From: Chimonanthus salicifolius
Taxonomy: Eukaryota > Streptophyta > Magnoliopsida > Laurales > Calycanthaceae
Direction: 5' to 3'
DNA length: 64,000 nt
NCBI GenBank assembly: GCA_013350335.1
Contig: CM023534.1
Coordinates: forward strand, 22,463,302 to 22,527,301
Below, piece by piece: positions 1 to 11,920 of the stretch. A model generated the notes under the pieces. That model had not been told where the DNA came from, made no database searches, and saw only the letters and a program-made list of their open reading frames with translations. The position numbers were made by a program, and so were the translations under genes. Positions within the stretch are counted from its first letter, which is position 1. The number at the start of each line of letters is the position of its first letter.

Positions 1-2139
1 TTAATGGATTTTGTTCTAAATTTTGAAAACTTAAATAAAATAAAAATAATTGAAATATAAAAAATGAAAAAAATACATGTGCAACTAAAAATAAATAAAT
101 GACTACCAATTAACAAAAAAAGTAAAATAATATGAATAAGACATATTTAAAAATAACTTTTAATTTTCTATATTATTTAAGAGTAATAGGTGATGATAAC
201 TTCAATTGTTAAAATGAAATCGTGATGTCAAAGCAAACAAGATTTCTACAATTATTAATAATGAGTTAGATATTAAATAGGCATTTGTAGTGCAAAAATA
301 AAATAAATAGCATATATTTTTGTTTAAAATATTATTTCAACTCTTCAATTAAATCTTATTTAATAATTTAATATTATTTATAATATTTATATTAATGACA
401 TTACTTTGATATGGTATTTACCAATGAACTCATGTAGAATTATATGATATTCTTTTACTGAAAATTATTTATTTATTATTATTTTTTAAAATATTTTATT
501 TTCCACGAAATATTTTCATTAAATTTTCAATAAAAATTTAAAAATTGAAAAATATCTTATTATTAATAATTATCAGTTAATATCTCCATATTCGTGATAT
601 TATTCACCAGTACGTCTTATGCAGAATTACCCTCTGCCAGTCTCTCGCTCACACTCTCTCTCTCTCAATCTTTTTCCCTTAGGAGTGAGTAATTATTGCT
701 CTGTTGCAGAATGAAAAAAATCCCCAGGCGGCATTTCATTACTCACCAGGAGATGAAGATGAGATGACGTGAGAAAAGGCATGGGACCCACCACTTGTCA
801 AATAAGGGAGACTCATGTGAAGTCAATCCACAGAAATTTTAGAACACTAAACCACGTGTGTAGTTTTTCTAATATTCTACTATGAGTTTTACTTTTTAAT
901 GAATACTTGCAAGACTCAAGTCACCAATAAGCAAAATTTTTAGATCACTAGACCTCGTGTTCAGAGCTTTGACTGCTTTTAGATATGAACAAATGAAAAA
1001 GTTTCAATTGGTCACGCAAGTGCTGATTCTTTATCAATGATATAAAGCATTTTTTTTGTTTTTTTTGTGTAGTCAAGTTTTTTTTTCCCTAGCAAAAAAC
1101 ATGTATGTTGCTCAAAATTTTAAATATAAAAAGAGAGAGAAAATAATAATTGTTGACAAAATGTAGAATATCAAAATTATTGTTCTTAAAATAAATTCTC
1201 TTTAATTTTGTTATTTCTCATTTCTAAAGGAAAGAATTATATTAGAAGAAAAATGATAAACAATATAAAATCAATCGAAAACTTCCGGTTGCAAGTCATA
1301 TTGACTTACCTAACTTACCGCCACCAAAAGAGAATGAGAATAGAGATTACATATGGCAGCCAGACTTGCAGCTATGTTTAAAGACGAAGGATTACAACTA
1401 TGTTTAGCTAGACTTGCACACGGCATTGAAGATATTAAGCAGGGATTAACATACAAGGCATGTACCTATCTTCAAGGGATTACTCTATTCTAATTTTAGA
1501 ATATCTTCTAACTATTACTGATGGAAATATATAAAAAAAGAGAGGTCTCCCACACAAGAAGCAGCGGCTGAGGACAAAGACCATTGTTTGAAATCAAGTT
1601 TTGTGTTTCTATATGGTACAAAGCAAGTTGATCTAGCCGTGGGTTCTTTGCTTATTCCCAACTTCCACCCTCCCAAACCCCCTTTTCAAGCAACTTCTAC
1701 TGCACCGATCTTCCCCTCTTCTTCTCTTTTGTGCTCTCTGTATTGCTGGCATTCACAACCAGGCAATCCCTCAGTGCAAGTGCCATTTTCAGATTCTGAC
1801 CGTGCCCCCACCAGATCTTGCCATCTGACGCCGCCAAATCATCACGGCTTGCTCGTAGTTCTTTAGATCTTATTCCCAGACATACTTCTTTGCAGATCTT
1901 TTTTTTTAACCTCAACTACAAGGGTAAACAAACCAAAGCAAGACATTCGGTTGTCCATTCTACAAGCCTTTTATTACCCTTTGTTATTTAGGATTTTCGA
2001 AGAGAGAGGGCGATTGGTGACGTGTCGCATGCACGGGTCTACTTGAAGATCTCAGATCTAGCCGACACCCACTCCTATCCATTGCAACATATCCTTTCAA
2101 CGCCCAACTCCACCTGTCTTCATTCCTAACACTCCACCA
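1..2139. other. AT-rich intergenic DNA, no gene recognised
   Basis: Strongly AT-rich at the start, with many poly-A/T runs. A short CT-rich microsatellite lies at about 642-666. The part from about 1580 to 2139 is more balanced in base composition and leads directly into a copia gag relict, so it may be a decayed retroelement leader or LTR; no terminal repeat was found. Short ORFs here have no recognisable domain. Confidence 0.5.
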
Positions 2140-2327
2140 ATGGCCTCCTCATCCAACAAAACTTACCCTTATCCATCATCTCTCAATGTTGGAAACTTTG
2201 TTTCCATCAAGCTCACCTAAACCAAACTAATTTTCTCTTTTGGAAAATCCAAATCATGGGCCTTATAGAAAGCCAGAACATGCTTGGATTTCTAGATAGA
2301 GAATTTTCAATGCCAGAACTGAAGTGA
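2140..2327 (+). pseudogene. Ty1/copia gag N-terminal relict
   Basis: An ATG at 2140 opens a frame that reads like the N-terminus of a plant copia Gag: a Ser-rich start, then LNVGNFVSIKLT. It stops at TAA 2218-2220. A frame change then restores the family pattern NFLFWKIQIMGLIESQ followed by LGFLD, ending at TGA 2325-2327. The layout (conserved start, then the Trp-containing 'W-x-Q-I' segment) fits the gag polyprotein of copia elements. No protease, integrase or RT follows, so this is a fragment of an old insertion. Family assignment is by reading only. Confidence 0.6.
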
Positions 2328-3173
2328 TCATGACCATTTTTTAGCATCTGCAAGAATTTCTTCTTTTGAATATGTAGTTTCAGACTCAATAAGGTCTTCT
2401 CCATCATTCGCTCCCTCCTGGAGAAAATTTGACTCTAGGTCAAGAACGTCCGGGAGTCGAATCTCTTCCAAAGTATTATCCTCCGTCACAATATGATATA
2501 TTCCTATTCAACTGAATTTCTTGTCTACTTCCCATCCGTAAAATTTCATTCTCAATTTTCGTCTCCAATGTCCTATCAATTGACGTCTCCTCCATCTGTC
2601 TTAATAATGAAAACACATCTACAAACTCATCAATGTCTCCATAACATCATATATAGGCATCAAAGTGTCCAATTGTTTCTCATTTTCTTGAGAACTCAAA
2701 GCGCTATCTATGACCAGTTCTTCATCAAACTCAGGAGATTTTGACCAATCAACATGCTCATGTTCTACATGTCTCTCAAAGAAAATTGAAAATGAAGTTG
2801 AGGTGCTCAAATCATTGTTTAATCTTTTCATCTCTAATAAGCAACTAATTTTTTTTTTGTTTTTGAAGAACGAGATCTAGATTTTTTAGATCTCTTCCTC
2901 AATCTGTCTCGCTCTGTATAAGACTCCTTAAGTCACTTTGTGATTTTGGAGCTATCTTCTTCCGTAATCTATGATTTTTTGCTTCAAATTCCTCAATATA
3001 TCTTGAGGTCTATGATTTGTATTTTCCCTTCTAGGTTGTATCTCGTTCTTTTCATTGTTACTAATGTATTAAAGATAGTACAAAAAATCCCAACATAATC
3101 ATGTCTCCATAGATAGAAAACACCAACTTTCTAAACAAAATAATCAATGCATACTCAAAGCAATAGTGTTCTC
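2328..3173. other. Intergenic, nothing recognised
   Basis: No domain-bearing ORF, RNA gene or terminal repeat could be recognised. A 70-codon minus-strand ORF at 2619-2831 is acidic and unassigned; it may belong to the same copia relict as the upstream gag piece, but nothing proves it. Confidence 0.4.
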
Positions 3174-3484
3174 TATTATGGTCCACACCTGTTGTGAAGC
3201 GTAGAGGTTCACACTCTGTCATTGTGACATGCAGTCATAATGGTGTGTGGAGAGAGTTTGAGGACCCATGGGATGGAGAAGGAGAGACCTATCTATGGGC
3301 ATTTAAAAAACTCTCACATTTACTAGGCATTGTCTCCTGAGGTGGTTTATAAATTAATGCCTCCTCTCCTCTAGCACAAGACCTTTTGGACACGTGTGAC
3401 ATATGTACACCGAAGCAAAGTCGTGTTGGCCCGAAGTTTAGGACCAAAACAGAAAATATTGTGTTAGTGGGATATGTCGTTACA
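3174..3484 (+). repeat. TRIM 5' LTR
   Basis: Left LTR of the miniature element, about 311 bp, ending in GTTACA at 3484. It includes a CACCGAAGCAAAGTC module (3407-3424 area) that recurs near 5399-5416 in an unrelated-looking LTR-like block. The exact left end is blurred by mutation (TATTATGG against TGTGATGG in the right LTR). Confidence 0.6.
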
Positions 3485-3576
3485 AAATGGTATCATAGCC
3501 CGGTTCAACTCTCGAACCAGTAGTGGGAAGATGAGAGTATCAAAGCTGGGGATAACTCCTCCTTACGGGGTGGGAT

Positions 3577-3773
3577 TGTGATGGCCCACACCTATTGTGA
3601 AGCGTAGAAGTTCACGCTTTATCATTGTAGCATGCAATCACAAGGGTGTGTGGAGATAGTTTGAGGACCCATGGGATGGGAGAAGGAAAGACCCATTGTG
3701 GATGTGTAAAAAGGTCCAACATTGCCTGCACATTGCCTCATAAGGTGGTTTATAAGCGAATGCCTCCTCCCCT
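3577..3773 (+). repeat. TRIM 3' LTR, truncated
   Basis: Starts TGTGATGGCCCACACC directly after a purine-rich tract and matches the left LTR as far as the TGCCTCCTC(T/C)CC stretch. The remainder of the left LTR is missing here. Confidence 0.6.
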
Positions 3774-6222
3774 GATGCATGCATAGGGTCGAATTCTGTG
3801 AGAACTCGCTAGTAGGCTTGCAATTTCAGAGTATGGTCTCTTAAATACCCACGTAGCCTATTATGAATCGTAAAATGATTCTGTTTTAGTAAGAAATTGC
3901 TCAAACAATATCCGAACCAATTGTAGGTAACAAATGAACTTCAAATCTTGGGCTTTGATTGCCCAAAACCCTCATTACAACCCTTGGTCCATAGAATGAC
4001 CATATGGTTTTTAAAAAAAGTGTCAGATCGACCAATGAATAGTGTATGTCGGACCGACGACGGAACTTAAAGTCCGTATTTAAGGCATTGTGTGCACAAA
4101 ATTAGGTTATTTTCATCCCCTTCCTCTCCCTAGCAACCTACCCCTTTTCCTAACAATGAACCTTAGTCTCCCCTACCTTCCATCAATTGATTTTCATCCA
4201 CTAAAGGCTTTGGATTTGGATTTCCTATGCTTGGAGCACCCCTTTTGCACTGTTCTTTCTCCTTCAAAGGTAAGATTTGTGATCTTTCTCTCTCCCTTCT
4301 TCTTATTGAATGAGATCTGTATGGGATGGGTTGAGAATGTGTAATTGATGAATAATAAAATGTATTAGAGAAGAAATCCGTGAAAGTACTTGGGGATTTT
4401 GATGTGAAAATTTGATTGGAATGTAGATTTGAATTGAAATCGGATTTAGAACCAAGGGTATAGGCTTAATCTTGGTGATGATTCATGGGAGGAGATTTGG
4501 GAATTTCCCTTAGATGGAAGGGATTAATTTATTTTATCAGTAAATCTTGAGTCTAAATTGGAGATTTTGATTCTAAACTTGAAATTAGCCTAGTCTATGA
4601 ACTAATAGGGGTGTATTATGTTCTTTTGATTTTGATTAGAGCATTCGAATCCTGAACCTGTCGAGGTATGACCAGAAGACCAACCCAGAACATCGTAACT
4701 TTGAGGTGAGGCTTGCTACACACATTGTGTGAATGGTTATATTATTTTACATTAACTTAGGGAATATTTTTTTGTTATTGATGCATTTATTGTATGATAA
4801 ATAAGATGGATGTGCCCTATGCTATGCATGAGATGTTATAAATTCCATATTATGTGAATTGCAGCTTGCTTATTATTTTTTTATTATGATAAAAAATAAT
4901 GATATTTGTTGGAGACCCTTGTGATGGGTTGAGGTGATTTATTGATGAATTTAGTTGGGTTTATGTGGTGAAAAAGGGAGTGATTGGACTTAGAATGATA
5001 AACCACCATCATAAGGGTTGAATAAATTGCAAGGATTACAAATATATGTAAATAAAGCCGACGTGTATATCTCATGACTGATATGTATTGCATATCCGTA
5101 AAATAGCCTAATGTGACAATTATGTTGAATGTATGAAGCATAATGGAATTTGCTATGCTTGCTATCATTTAAAATTATGGTTATAATGTGATTATGACAT
5201 ATATGTTGTCCACATAATTATAAATATGATCCATTTTGTATTACTCACTGATATGTGCCTAAGAGGTTATCTAGGAGGTGAGTATGGGATGTTGTGGTAA
5301 TAGGCATAATGATAATATTGAGAAATACTAGTGTTGGGATGAGACCCAAAGAGTATAGGATTTGGTGATGTACCTTCCCTTGTTTGGGCCCCACATGTGC
5401 ACCGAAGCAAAGTCTTGTAGGCCCGGAGTAGAGGAGATTGGTGTGACAGGATGATGATTTAAATTTAAGGAACCCTATGGGAAAGGTGGCTCGGTTACGG
5501 GACTTGGTCCTGTAGAGTTGTCGTTGAGGAGTATAGCCCCTCACATGCTTCACGATGTAGGTCACTCTCTCGTCTGTTGTAGTGGTCGTTGAGGAGTATA
5601 GCCCCTCACATGTTTTACGTTGTAGGTTGCTCTCACGACTATTTCTACACTTGGTGTATAGTGTTGCGCAGGGTTAAATACTTGTGAGCCCTTTTAGGGC
5701 GATACTAACTTGGTAAGGCGTATATAAATCACCTAGAATTTAACTTAAACACCAGAGCGGTGAAGTGACACAGGGTGAGGTAGATTTGACATGTTTTGTG
5801 GAGATCTTCCACTTTCTAAGTCGTAGCCTATGTCTCTCAAGGGATCATGATATTTTGACAGCCCATTCCATAGAGGTGTCTTTGAGTGGACATGGTGTTC
5901 ACATTGTTGAGATTTGATAACAGGACAGTGTTGCATAGCATGATTTATATTCCATTTCATACATTATTATTATGTGGGTAAGTGAGTGTGTAGCATGCAT
6001 ATTTTCTCACTGAGTATTGTTTGTACTCACGTCCTTATAATTTCAGGAAATGTTGCAACAGATGGGCCTAAGGGACCCCTAGGAAAAACATAGTTTCTAT
6101 GTTGTTTATACGCACCACAAATTAGTTGATTATTCCAATTATTTGATTCGAGTTGGTGTTAATTTACTATTTCATTTATTGAAGATTGGTATGTAACAAT
6201 TTCGAGGACATATTGATATTTA
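3774..6222 (+). repeat. LTR-like non-coding block, probably a gypsy LTR remnant
   Basis: No coding signal. The block has features seen in the long gypsy LTRs of this window: a C/T-rich stretch with a GGTAAG step (about 4265), a 'TCACTGAGTATTGTTTGTACTCACGTCC' type segment (about 6008-6036) and then GGGACCCCTAGG. A tandem duplication of about 65 bp (CGTTGAGGAGTATAGCCCCTCACATG) sits at about 5522-5640. No clear TG...CA ends or target duplication could be fixed; the right side is cut by the gypsy derivative starting at 6223. Classification as LTR is inference. Confidence 0.4.
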
Positions 6223-7260
6223 TGTTAAGGAGTTATTCCCCTTTGAGATATTAATGGATATTTAAGGGTAGCTTAGTCATTGTCAACAATTTTTAGTATT
6301 TTCTTTTTTATTAAGGGTAGCTTAGTCATTGTTATTGTTTCTATTTTTATTTTAAGAAATGGGAACTCTATATAAACTTTGTAAGCTTCATTGAGGCCTC
6401 ATACAAATGAAATAAAATTGAAGTTTTCTTCCACAAGCATCGTGTGACGAAAATATCTTTGGAGCAAATCCTTTGAAACTTCGGTGAGAAATCGTAGATG
6501 GGCGACAAGCCTTTGCGGGAGGCCACATTTTTTTCATGTACTCTTTTCTCCTTCATCTTTTTTTTTTTTCCCTCTCTATTTTCCTTTTCCTTTCCCTTTT
6601 CCCTCCATTATTGCTGTCGTGCCCCCTTAAGCCACCCCATCTGCCGTAAACCCCAAACTTCCCATCTACTGTCTCATTTCCCCTTCTTAACCCAATCTAG
6701 ATTTTCGTACAGCCCTTAAGAGGTTTCCTAAGCCTTCGGTACCTCTGTTAGCCCTCCATCCTTGATCACCGACCCCTGTAGATCCCTTTCCACTTTGTCG
6801 AATCCTTCGAAGGCCCCCCATCTTGCCTTCACCTATCCCAAAGCCGTTTCCCTTCGCTGCCATTAGTTGTTTCCTTCACTGCAAGTCTTCTATCCTAAAA
6901 CCCTTCCACTCCATTCGTACCCCATCTATTTATTTAATAAATACCTAAGTATGCCATGCCTAAGTCCATAGTTTAATACCTAGCTTCATATAAGGCACCT
7001 TTACCCTTTATTCAGAGCCCATTAAATCCATCCCATTAAGTGATAGTATTAACCCATGTGCGATTCAACCCATTTAATACATTATAATTTTGGTATTTGC
7101 ATTGATTATTTGTGACAACTTTGTATTTATTAATTGCATATATTAATTTGAATTTAATTTCAATCCATATTAGTCTTAGGGTTCATTATTTTCATCCCTC
7201 CTAATATTTAGTAAACTAAATTTAGGCATTTAGGGTCACTCTATCCCTTCTGCTTCATCA
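6223..7260 (+). repeat. 5' LTR of the gypsy derivative
   Basis: Starts near TGTTAAGGAG and ends TGCTTCATCA. A TATA-like TCTATATAAAC (6366-6376) matches TCTATATAAGC in the other LTR (9114-9124) and is a plausible promoter. A short phrase, AAGGGTAGCTTAGTCATTG, is present twice (6263-6281 and 6315-6333), a local duplication partly absent from the 3' LTR. Confidence 0.65.
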
Positions 7261-7262
7261 AA

Positions 7263-7277
7263 TTGGTATCAGTAGCC
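7263..7277 (+). promoter_or_regulatory. Primer-binding site (tRNA-iMet type)
   Basis: ATTGGTATCAGTAGCC lies two bases after the LTR end CATCA. It matches the usual plant TGGTATCAGAGC site except for the bases after TATCAG. Reverse transcription would start here. Confidence 0.7.
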
Positions 7278-7639
7278 TAGGTTAGGAGAGTTTCCTAACT
7301 TTCCAGGTCTTAGGTTAAAAAATAAATAAAATTGCATTGCATTTTATTTTTTATTTTTTTAAATATTGCATTTTTATTATTAAAAGTCAATAAATAAATC
7401 AAGTCATTACATCACTGCATTCATTCCATTTAGAGTTAAGTCACATCATTCAGTGTGTTTTTATATGCATGCCCACACGTAGTGGCAGAGAGTATCAACC
7501 AATATAGGCCTCACACCGTTTACCAAGATCTTAGCCGGCTTAGACAACATGGAAACAAGAATTGAATAACAAGCGACCAGAACCAATAACCGCTTTGATG
7601 AACTAGAGCTTTCCCTCAATCAAAACAATGACCTGAAAG

Positions 7640-8851
7640 TTGGCAGTGGTAGAGGTCGAGGTAGAGTTGGTGACCGAGGGCGTGGTGGAGGAAGACATGA
7701 TCCCCACAACCATTATGCTTTTTATGACCTTCTCAACCCTGAGTTTGAAATAGTGGAACTGTTAAAGTTGAGGCTTCGAGCTTTGATGGTCGACTTGACC
7801 CAAAGGCTTTTATTGACTGGTTGTTTGGCATGGAACACTACTTTGAATTGGTATAATATGTTAGAAGGGTGTCTGATGAGATTTGTAAAAAATGAAATTA
7901 TTGGGTCAAGCAAAACTTTTCTGGACCAATGTAGAGCACCAAATTGAAAGAGTCGGAGGTGAGCTTATTTCTCATTAGGATGAAATGAAAGAAAAATTGA
8001 AAGAAAAATACTTTCCTTTGACCTATAGAGAGAGATTAATGGATCAAAGGCAAGAACTTCGTCAGGGAAATATGCTAGTCGGCGATTAAATCGACAAGCT
8101 TGATGAGTACAGTACATGATGAGATGTGATATAGAGAAGGACCTTCTTGTAACTCTTTCTCGATTTAGAATGGGTCTCCGTCCGAATATCTAAAATGAGT
8201 TGATTCTCCACAGTGTCAATACCTTGGAGGAGATTTACTAGAGAGTGCAAGAGTTGGAATGTTACCTAAAACCGGACCATCCTAGCCAGTTTGAGACTAC
8301 TCCACAGGGTACGGTGTGTCAAGCCAAGCCAGCCACCAGTGCTCCATTCCAAAAGATGTAAGTGCCAAAGGCGCCTCTGGTGCGAGCTTTTCCAAGAGTG
8401 TCCAAAAATGCTATAATTACCAAGGTTATGGGCATTTTTCTCACGAGTGTCCTTCCAAGAATCGGAATAAGGAAAAAACCCTTGTGTTGGAAAAACAGTC
8501 TAATGAAAGACTGACCAGGACGTTGAAAATGAAATGTTATATGAAGGAGTAGATCCCGATAGTGATGAGGACATTGACAATTTAGATGAAAATCCCCTTG
8601 GGTTGGTTAGATGTGTTTCCATATCATCCCCATCCATAGACGTTAGTCCAATGCCCCTGTCGCCCAAGTTGTCTAAGTCTGCATATGCATTTGCACTAGA
8701 TACACATGCATTGAATGTTGGAATTACAATTTTAATTAATAAATGTAATGAACAATATGAGTTTGCTCCAAATTCTTATTATAAGTTCCAGGATGTCAAT
8801 GTGGGTGATTATATGACAATCCACAAGAGGCGTACGCGTAAATGCATATAG
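7640..8851 (+). pseudogene. Broken gypsy gag joined to a pol C-terminal scrap
   Basis: A glycine/arginine-rich stretch (GRGRG type, about 7647-7695) and a 'FDGRLDPKAFIDWL' capsid-start motif (about 7770-7820) identify a gypsy Gag. Frameshifts and stops follow. A zinc knuckle is recognisable at 8409-8450 as C-Y-N-Y-Q-G-Y-G-H-F-S-H-E-C: the second cysteine is Tyr, so the CCHC site is lost. The acidic tail (DSDEDIDNLDENPLG) follows. Right after it, at about 8720, the frame turns into CNEQYEFAPNSYYKFQDVNV, which resembles the segment that in full gypsy elements lies after the integrase core. Protease to integrase core is therefore deleted. Confidence 0.65.
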
Positions 8852-8931
8852 AAGGCCACACACTGGGAAGACGTGTACGTGGGAAAATTGATGTCTTTTC
8901 ATCTATTTGAACTCGAGTTCGAGTTCTTTTT

Positions 8932-8943
8932 AGATGGGGAGCT
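8932..8943 (+). other. Polypurine tract of the gypsy derivative
   Basis: AGATGGGGAGCT directly before the proposed start of the 3' LTR (TGATGCGGAGC); it would prime plus-strand synthesis. Assigned from position and composition. Confidence 0.5.
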
Positions 8944-10033
8944 TGATGCGGAGCATACACCCTCCTTACTATTTTCGTGATTGCTCCATGATGTTCATGT
9001 TCTTTCTTTTTTTTATTTTTTATTATTATGTAGTTTATTTTTAGTATTTTCTTTTTTATTAAGGGTAGCTTAGTCATTGTTATTGTTTCTATTTTATTTT
9101 AAGAAAGGGGAACTCTATATAAGCTTTCTAAGCCTCATTGAGGTCTCATACAAATGACATAAAATTGATACTTTCTTCTATAAGCATTGTGCGACGAAAA
9201 TATCTTTGGAGCAAATCCTTTGGAAACTTCGGTGAGAAATCGAAGACGGGTGAGAAGCCTTGGCGTGAGGCCACATCTTTATGAGGTACTCTTCTCTCCT
9301 TCATCTTCTCTTCTTTCTTTTCTCTCTATTTTTCTTTTCCTTTCCCTTTTCCATTTCCATTTTCCCTCCATTATTGCTGTCGTGCCCCCTTAAGCCATCC
9401 AGATCTCCTGTAAACCCCAAACTTATCATCTACTGCTTTTGTTTCTCCTTCCTAACCCAATCTGGATTTTCTGAGTTTTTGTACAGCCCCTAAGAGGTTT
9501 CCTAAGCCTTCGCCACCTCGGTTACCCCTCCATCCTTGATCGCCGACCCTTGTAGATCTCTTTCCACTTTGCCGCATCCTTCATAGACCCCCATTTTACC
9601 TTCGCCTACCCCAAAGCTCTTTCCCTTCGCTGCCATTAGCTGTTTCTTTCGCTGCAAGTCTTTCTCCCTAAAGTCCTTCCACTCCATTCATACCCCATCT
9701 CTTTATTTAATAAATACCTAAGTATGCCATGCCTAAGTCCATAGTTTAATACCTAGCTTCATATAAAGCACCTTTACCCTTTATTCAGAGCCCATTAAAT
9801 CCATCCCATTAAGTGATAGTATTAACCCATATGCGATCCAACCCATTTACTACATTATAATTTTGGTATTTGCATTGATTATTTGTAACAACTTTATATT
9901 TATTAATTGCATATATTAATTTGAATTTAAGTTCAACCCATATTTGTTTTAGGCTTTATTATTTCTATCCCTCCTAATATTTAGGAAACCAAATTTAGGT
10001 ATTTAGAGTCACCCTATCCCTTGTCCTGCATCA
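8944..10033 (+). repeat. 3' LTR of the gypsy derivative
   Basis: Right copy of the LTR, ending CTGCATCA at 10033. It differs from the left LTR at scattered sites and by small insertions, so the insertion is old. Confidence 0.65.
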
Positions 10034-10101
10034 ATATCCCCATCCCATATTGGTAAACATGTGTAAATCCATACACACTGGATAAGATTATGAGGAGTAA
10101 C
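10034..10101 (-). mobile_element. SINE-like sequence, distal part (split by copia)
   Basis: Flank of the copia insertion. Read on the minus strand it continues the tRNA-like sequence at 16757-16850 once the copia element and one GTAAC copy are removed. It includes GTTTACCAATATGGGATGGG. Its end against the gypsy LTR is not defined. Confidence 0.35.
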
Positions 10102-10684
10102 TGATAGATTATTTTCTTGATGGGATTGAGTTTTTGGGCATTTGAATCATACAATATCTTTCTTATACCCAAATCAAACATGATTTCATTCCACTGATTA
10201 CATGCCACAAGATTGTGCATCAAATGGTGTTTTACAAACATATATAATCATAGTATTCATAAGGCGGAAATAAACATCATAAATAAATTGTGCGTACCCG
10301 AATCCATTGCTATCAAGTGAGTTCCTTAAGATTCTTACTCTGTGTTGTTATCTCCCTTACAAGTACAGATCCAAGGTTGATCTTTGGTTCTCCCTGCAAC
10401 ACACGATCAATACAAGATGCAAAATAGTGGATTTCTCTTCTTTTCTCTTCCTTAATCTCTCTCAGTTTTGCATAAATTAATGAATAGATTGAGAGAGGGC
10501 TGTGCCGAGTAAGAAGGAGGACCCAAATGGCAGTTTCAAAGCCTTAAACCCACACTCCATCAAGGTGGGTAACTGACCCACTTATGTCTCTCAACCGTTA
10601 CATGCAAGAGATATGAATGTGACCTTTGAGTTTCAAATTCAAATTGAATATGGGCCACATCAAGAGGAGACCGTTAATTTTACA
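10102..10684 (-). repeat. Copia 3' LTR
   Basis: 583 bp. On the minus strand it starts TGTAAAATTAACGG and ends AATCTATCA. It lies next to the target duplication copy GTAAC (10097-10101). Confidence 0.92.
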
Positions 10685-10696
10685 TTCTCCCAATTG
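10685..10696 (-). other. Copia polypurine tract
   Basis: On the minus strand AATTGGGAGAA immediately precedes the 3' LTR start TGTAAAATT. Position and purine content fit the plus-strand primer. Confidence 0.75.
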
Positions 10697-11059
10697 GTCC
10701 ACATCATCATTATTGAATTTAAAACTAAGGTTAACATAAGGCACGTGCATAATTTACATTCAAATAATCATAATACGGTTATCATCACAATGTTACTAAA
10801 CAACCCACAAATGCGAGCAATGGCTGTTGCATATCATCTTGTCAGACATGGTCCTTTCCACCATTACAACATAAGTGACTCACTACAAAGACTATTCCTA
10901 TTAGTGATAAGCAATCACACATAATGTATACAAATAAAATAAGATATAAACATGAATTAAATATCAGAAACACTATAAAGAGTACTCTAGTGTCAAATAT
11001 CACATAAATACATAAGGCAGTCCAAAAAATACATCAATAACATCAAATACATCAAGATG

Positions 11060-11526
11060 AGTTACGTTCAAGACCCATTTTATTGGCATGTTCTTTGAAG
11101 GTATTAATAGGTAACCCTTTTGTTAACGGATTGCTATCATGAGCTGAGTATTGATATGCTCAATAGGCACCGTCTGTTTTTGAACCTCTTCTTTTATGAT
11201 AAACTACTTCAGTTCCATGTGTTTCAATGCATTGGAGTACTTGTCGTTTTTTTAGAAGAAAACTACTGCGGTTTATCACAATAAATTCTCAGCGGCTTGG
11301 CAATGCTTTTGACAATCCCAAGTCCTAAGATAAAGTTCTGCAGCCACATTCCTTGAATAGTGGCCTCATAACACGCCACAAATTTTGCTTCCATAGTGGA
11401 TGTCGCAGTGATAGTCTGTTTAGTGCTTTTCCAAGAAATTGCTCCATTAGTCATAAAGAATGTTCCTGCTTTCAACGCATCTACCAAAGTTTGAATCCAA
11501 GTAGCCAATAACCTCGAGATTCTCAA
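11060..11526 (-). pseudogene. Copia RNase H domain remnant
   Basis: The open part (11263-11526) reads GAISWKSTKQTITATSTMEA followed by KFVACYEATIQGMWLQNFI, the Ty1/copia RNase H core in which 'SWKS-K-Q' and 'S-T-EAE' are conserved. The family's second Glu in 'EAE' is Lys here (EAK). The C-terminal part from about 11262 down to 11060 is recognisable only through several stops (pieces such as STQLMIA and QKGYLLI). It is the last coding domain of the polyprotein before the polypurine tract. Confidence 0.8.
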
Positions 11527-11920
11527 ATCTCCTATATGTGAGCATGAAGTCTTTGGTACCTTTTAAGTATGTCATAACTTTCTTTGCAGATTTCTAGTGA
11601 TCCAATCCAAGATTACTTTGATATCTGCCCAGCATACCGACAACAAAGCTGATGTCCGATTTGGTGCAGGTTTGTGCATACATGAAACCACCTACTGTTG
11701 AAGCATAAGGTATTTCCTCCATATGTTTCTTTCTAGTTTATTCTGCGGACATTGCATGAGACTAAATTTATCTCCCTTTTGAATAGAAGCATCCTGATGA
11801 GAACAATTTTGCATTTCGAATCTCTCCAATTTTCTTTCTTTATAGCCTTTCTGAGACAGTCCCAAAATCCCACGTGTTCTATCACGAAAATTTCCATTTC
11901 AATTACATACGTTGCCTCTC

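Larger units (their letters stand above)
3174..3773 (+). mobile_element. TRIM-like miniature LTR retrotransposon, 3' LTR truncated
   Basis: Two direct repeats of the form ATGG(T/C)CCACACC ... GTGAAGCGTAGA ... GAGGACCCATGGGATGG lie at about 3174-3484 and 3577-3773. The first ends in GTTACA and is followed by a primer-binding-like site at 3487-3500 (ATGGTATCATAGCC, one base off the usual initiator tRNA-Met match). Only about 90 bases separate the repeats, and a purine-rich tract (ACGGGGTGGGAT) sits just before the second. There is no coding capacity. This is the plan of a terminal-repeat retrotransposon in miniature. The second repeat stops matching at about 3773, where the 5' LTR continues for another 100 or so bases, so the 3' LTR is truncated. 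Confidence 0.7.
6223..10033 (+). mobile_element. Ty3/gypsy deletion derivative: two LTRs, gag, no pol
   Basis: Long direct repeats lie at about 6223-7260 and 8944-10033. Both contain the same segment from TTTTAGTATTTTC through GACGAAAATATCTTTGGAGC to TTATTCAGAGCCC and end in CATCA. The left one is followed after two bases by TTGGTATCAGTAGCC, a primer-binding site for initiator tRNA-Met with a small change. A purine tract (AGATGGGGAGCT, 8932-8943) precedes the right one. The 1.7-kb interior holds a broken gag and a small C-terminal piece of pol; protease, RT, RNase H and the integrase core are missing. LTR left ends are less certain than right ends. No convincing target duplication (ATTTA left, ATATC right). 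Confidence 0.75.

Noticed and set aside
6223..10033. Target duplication for the gypsy derivative
   Set aside because: Left ATTTA and right ATATC do not match well, and the left LTR end is uncertain.
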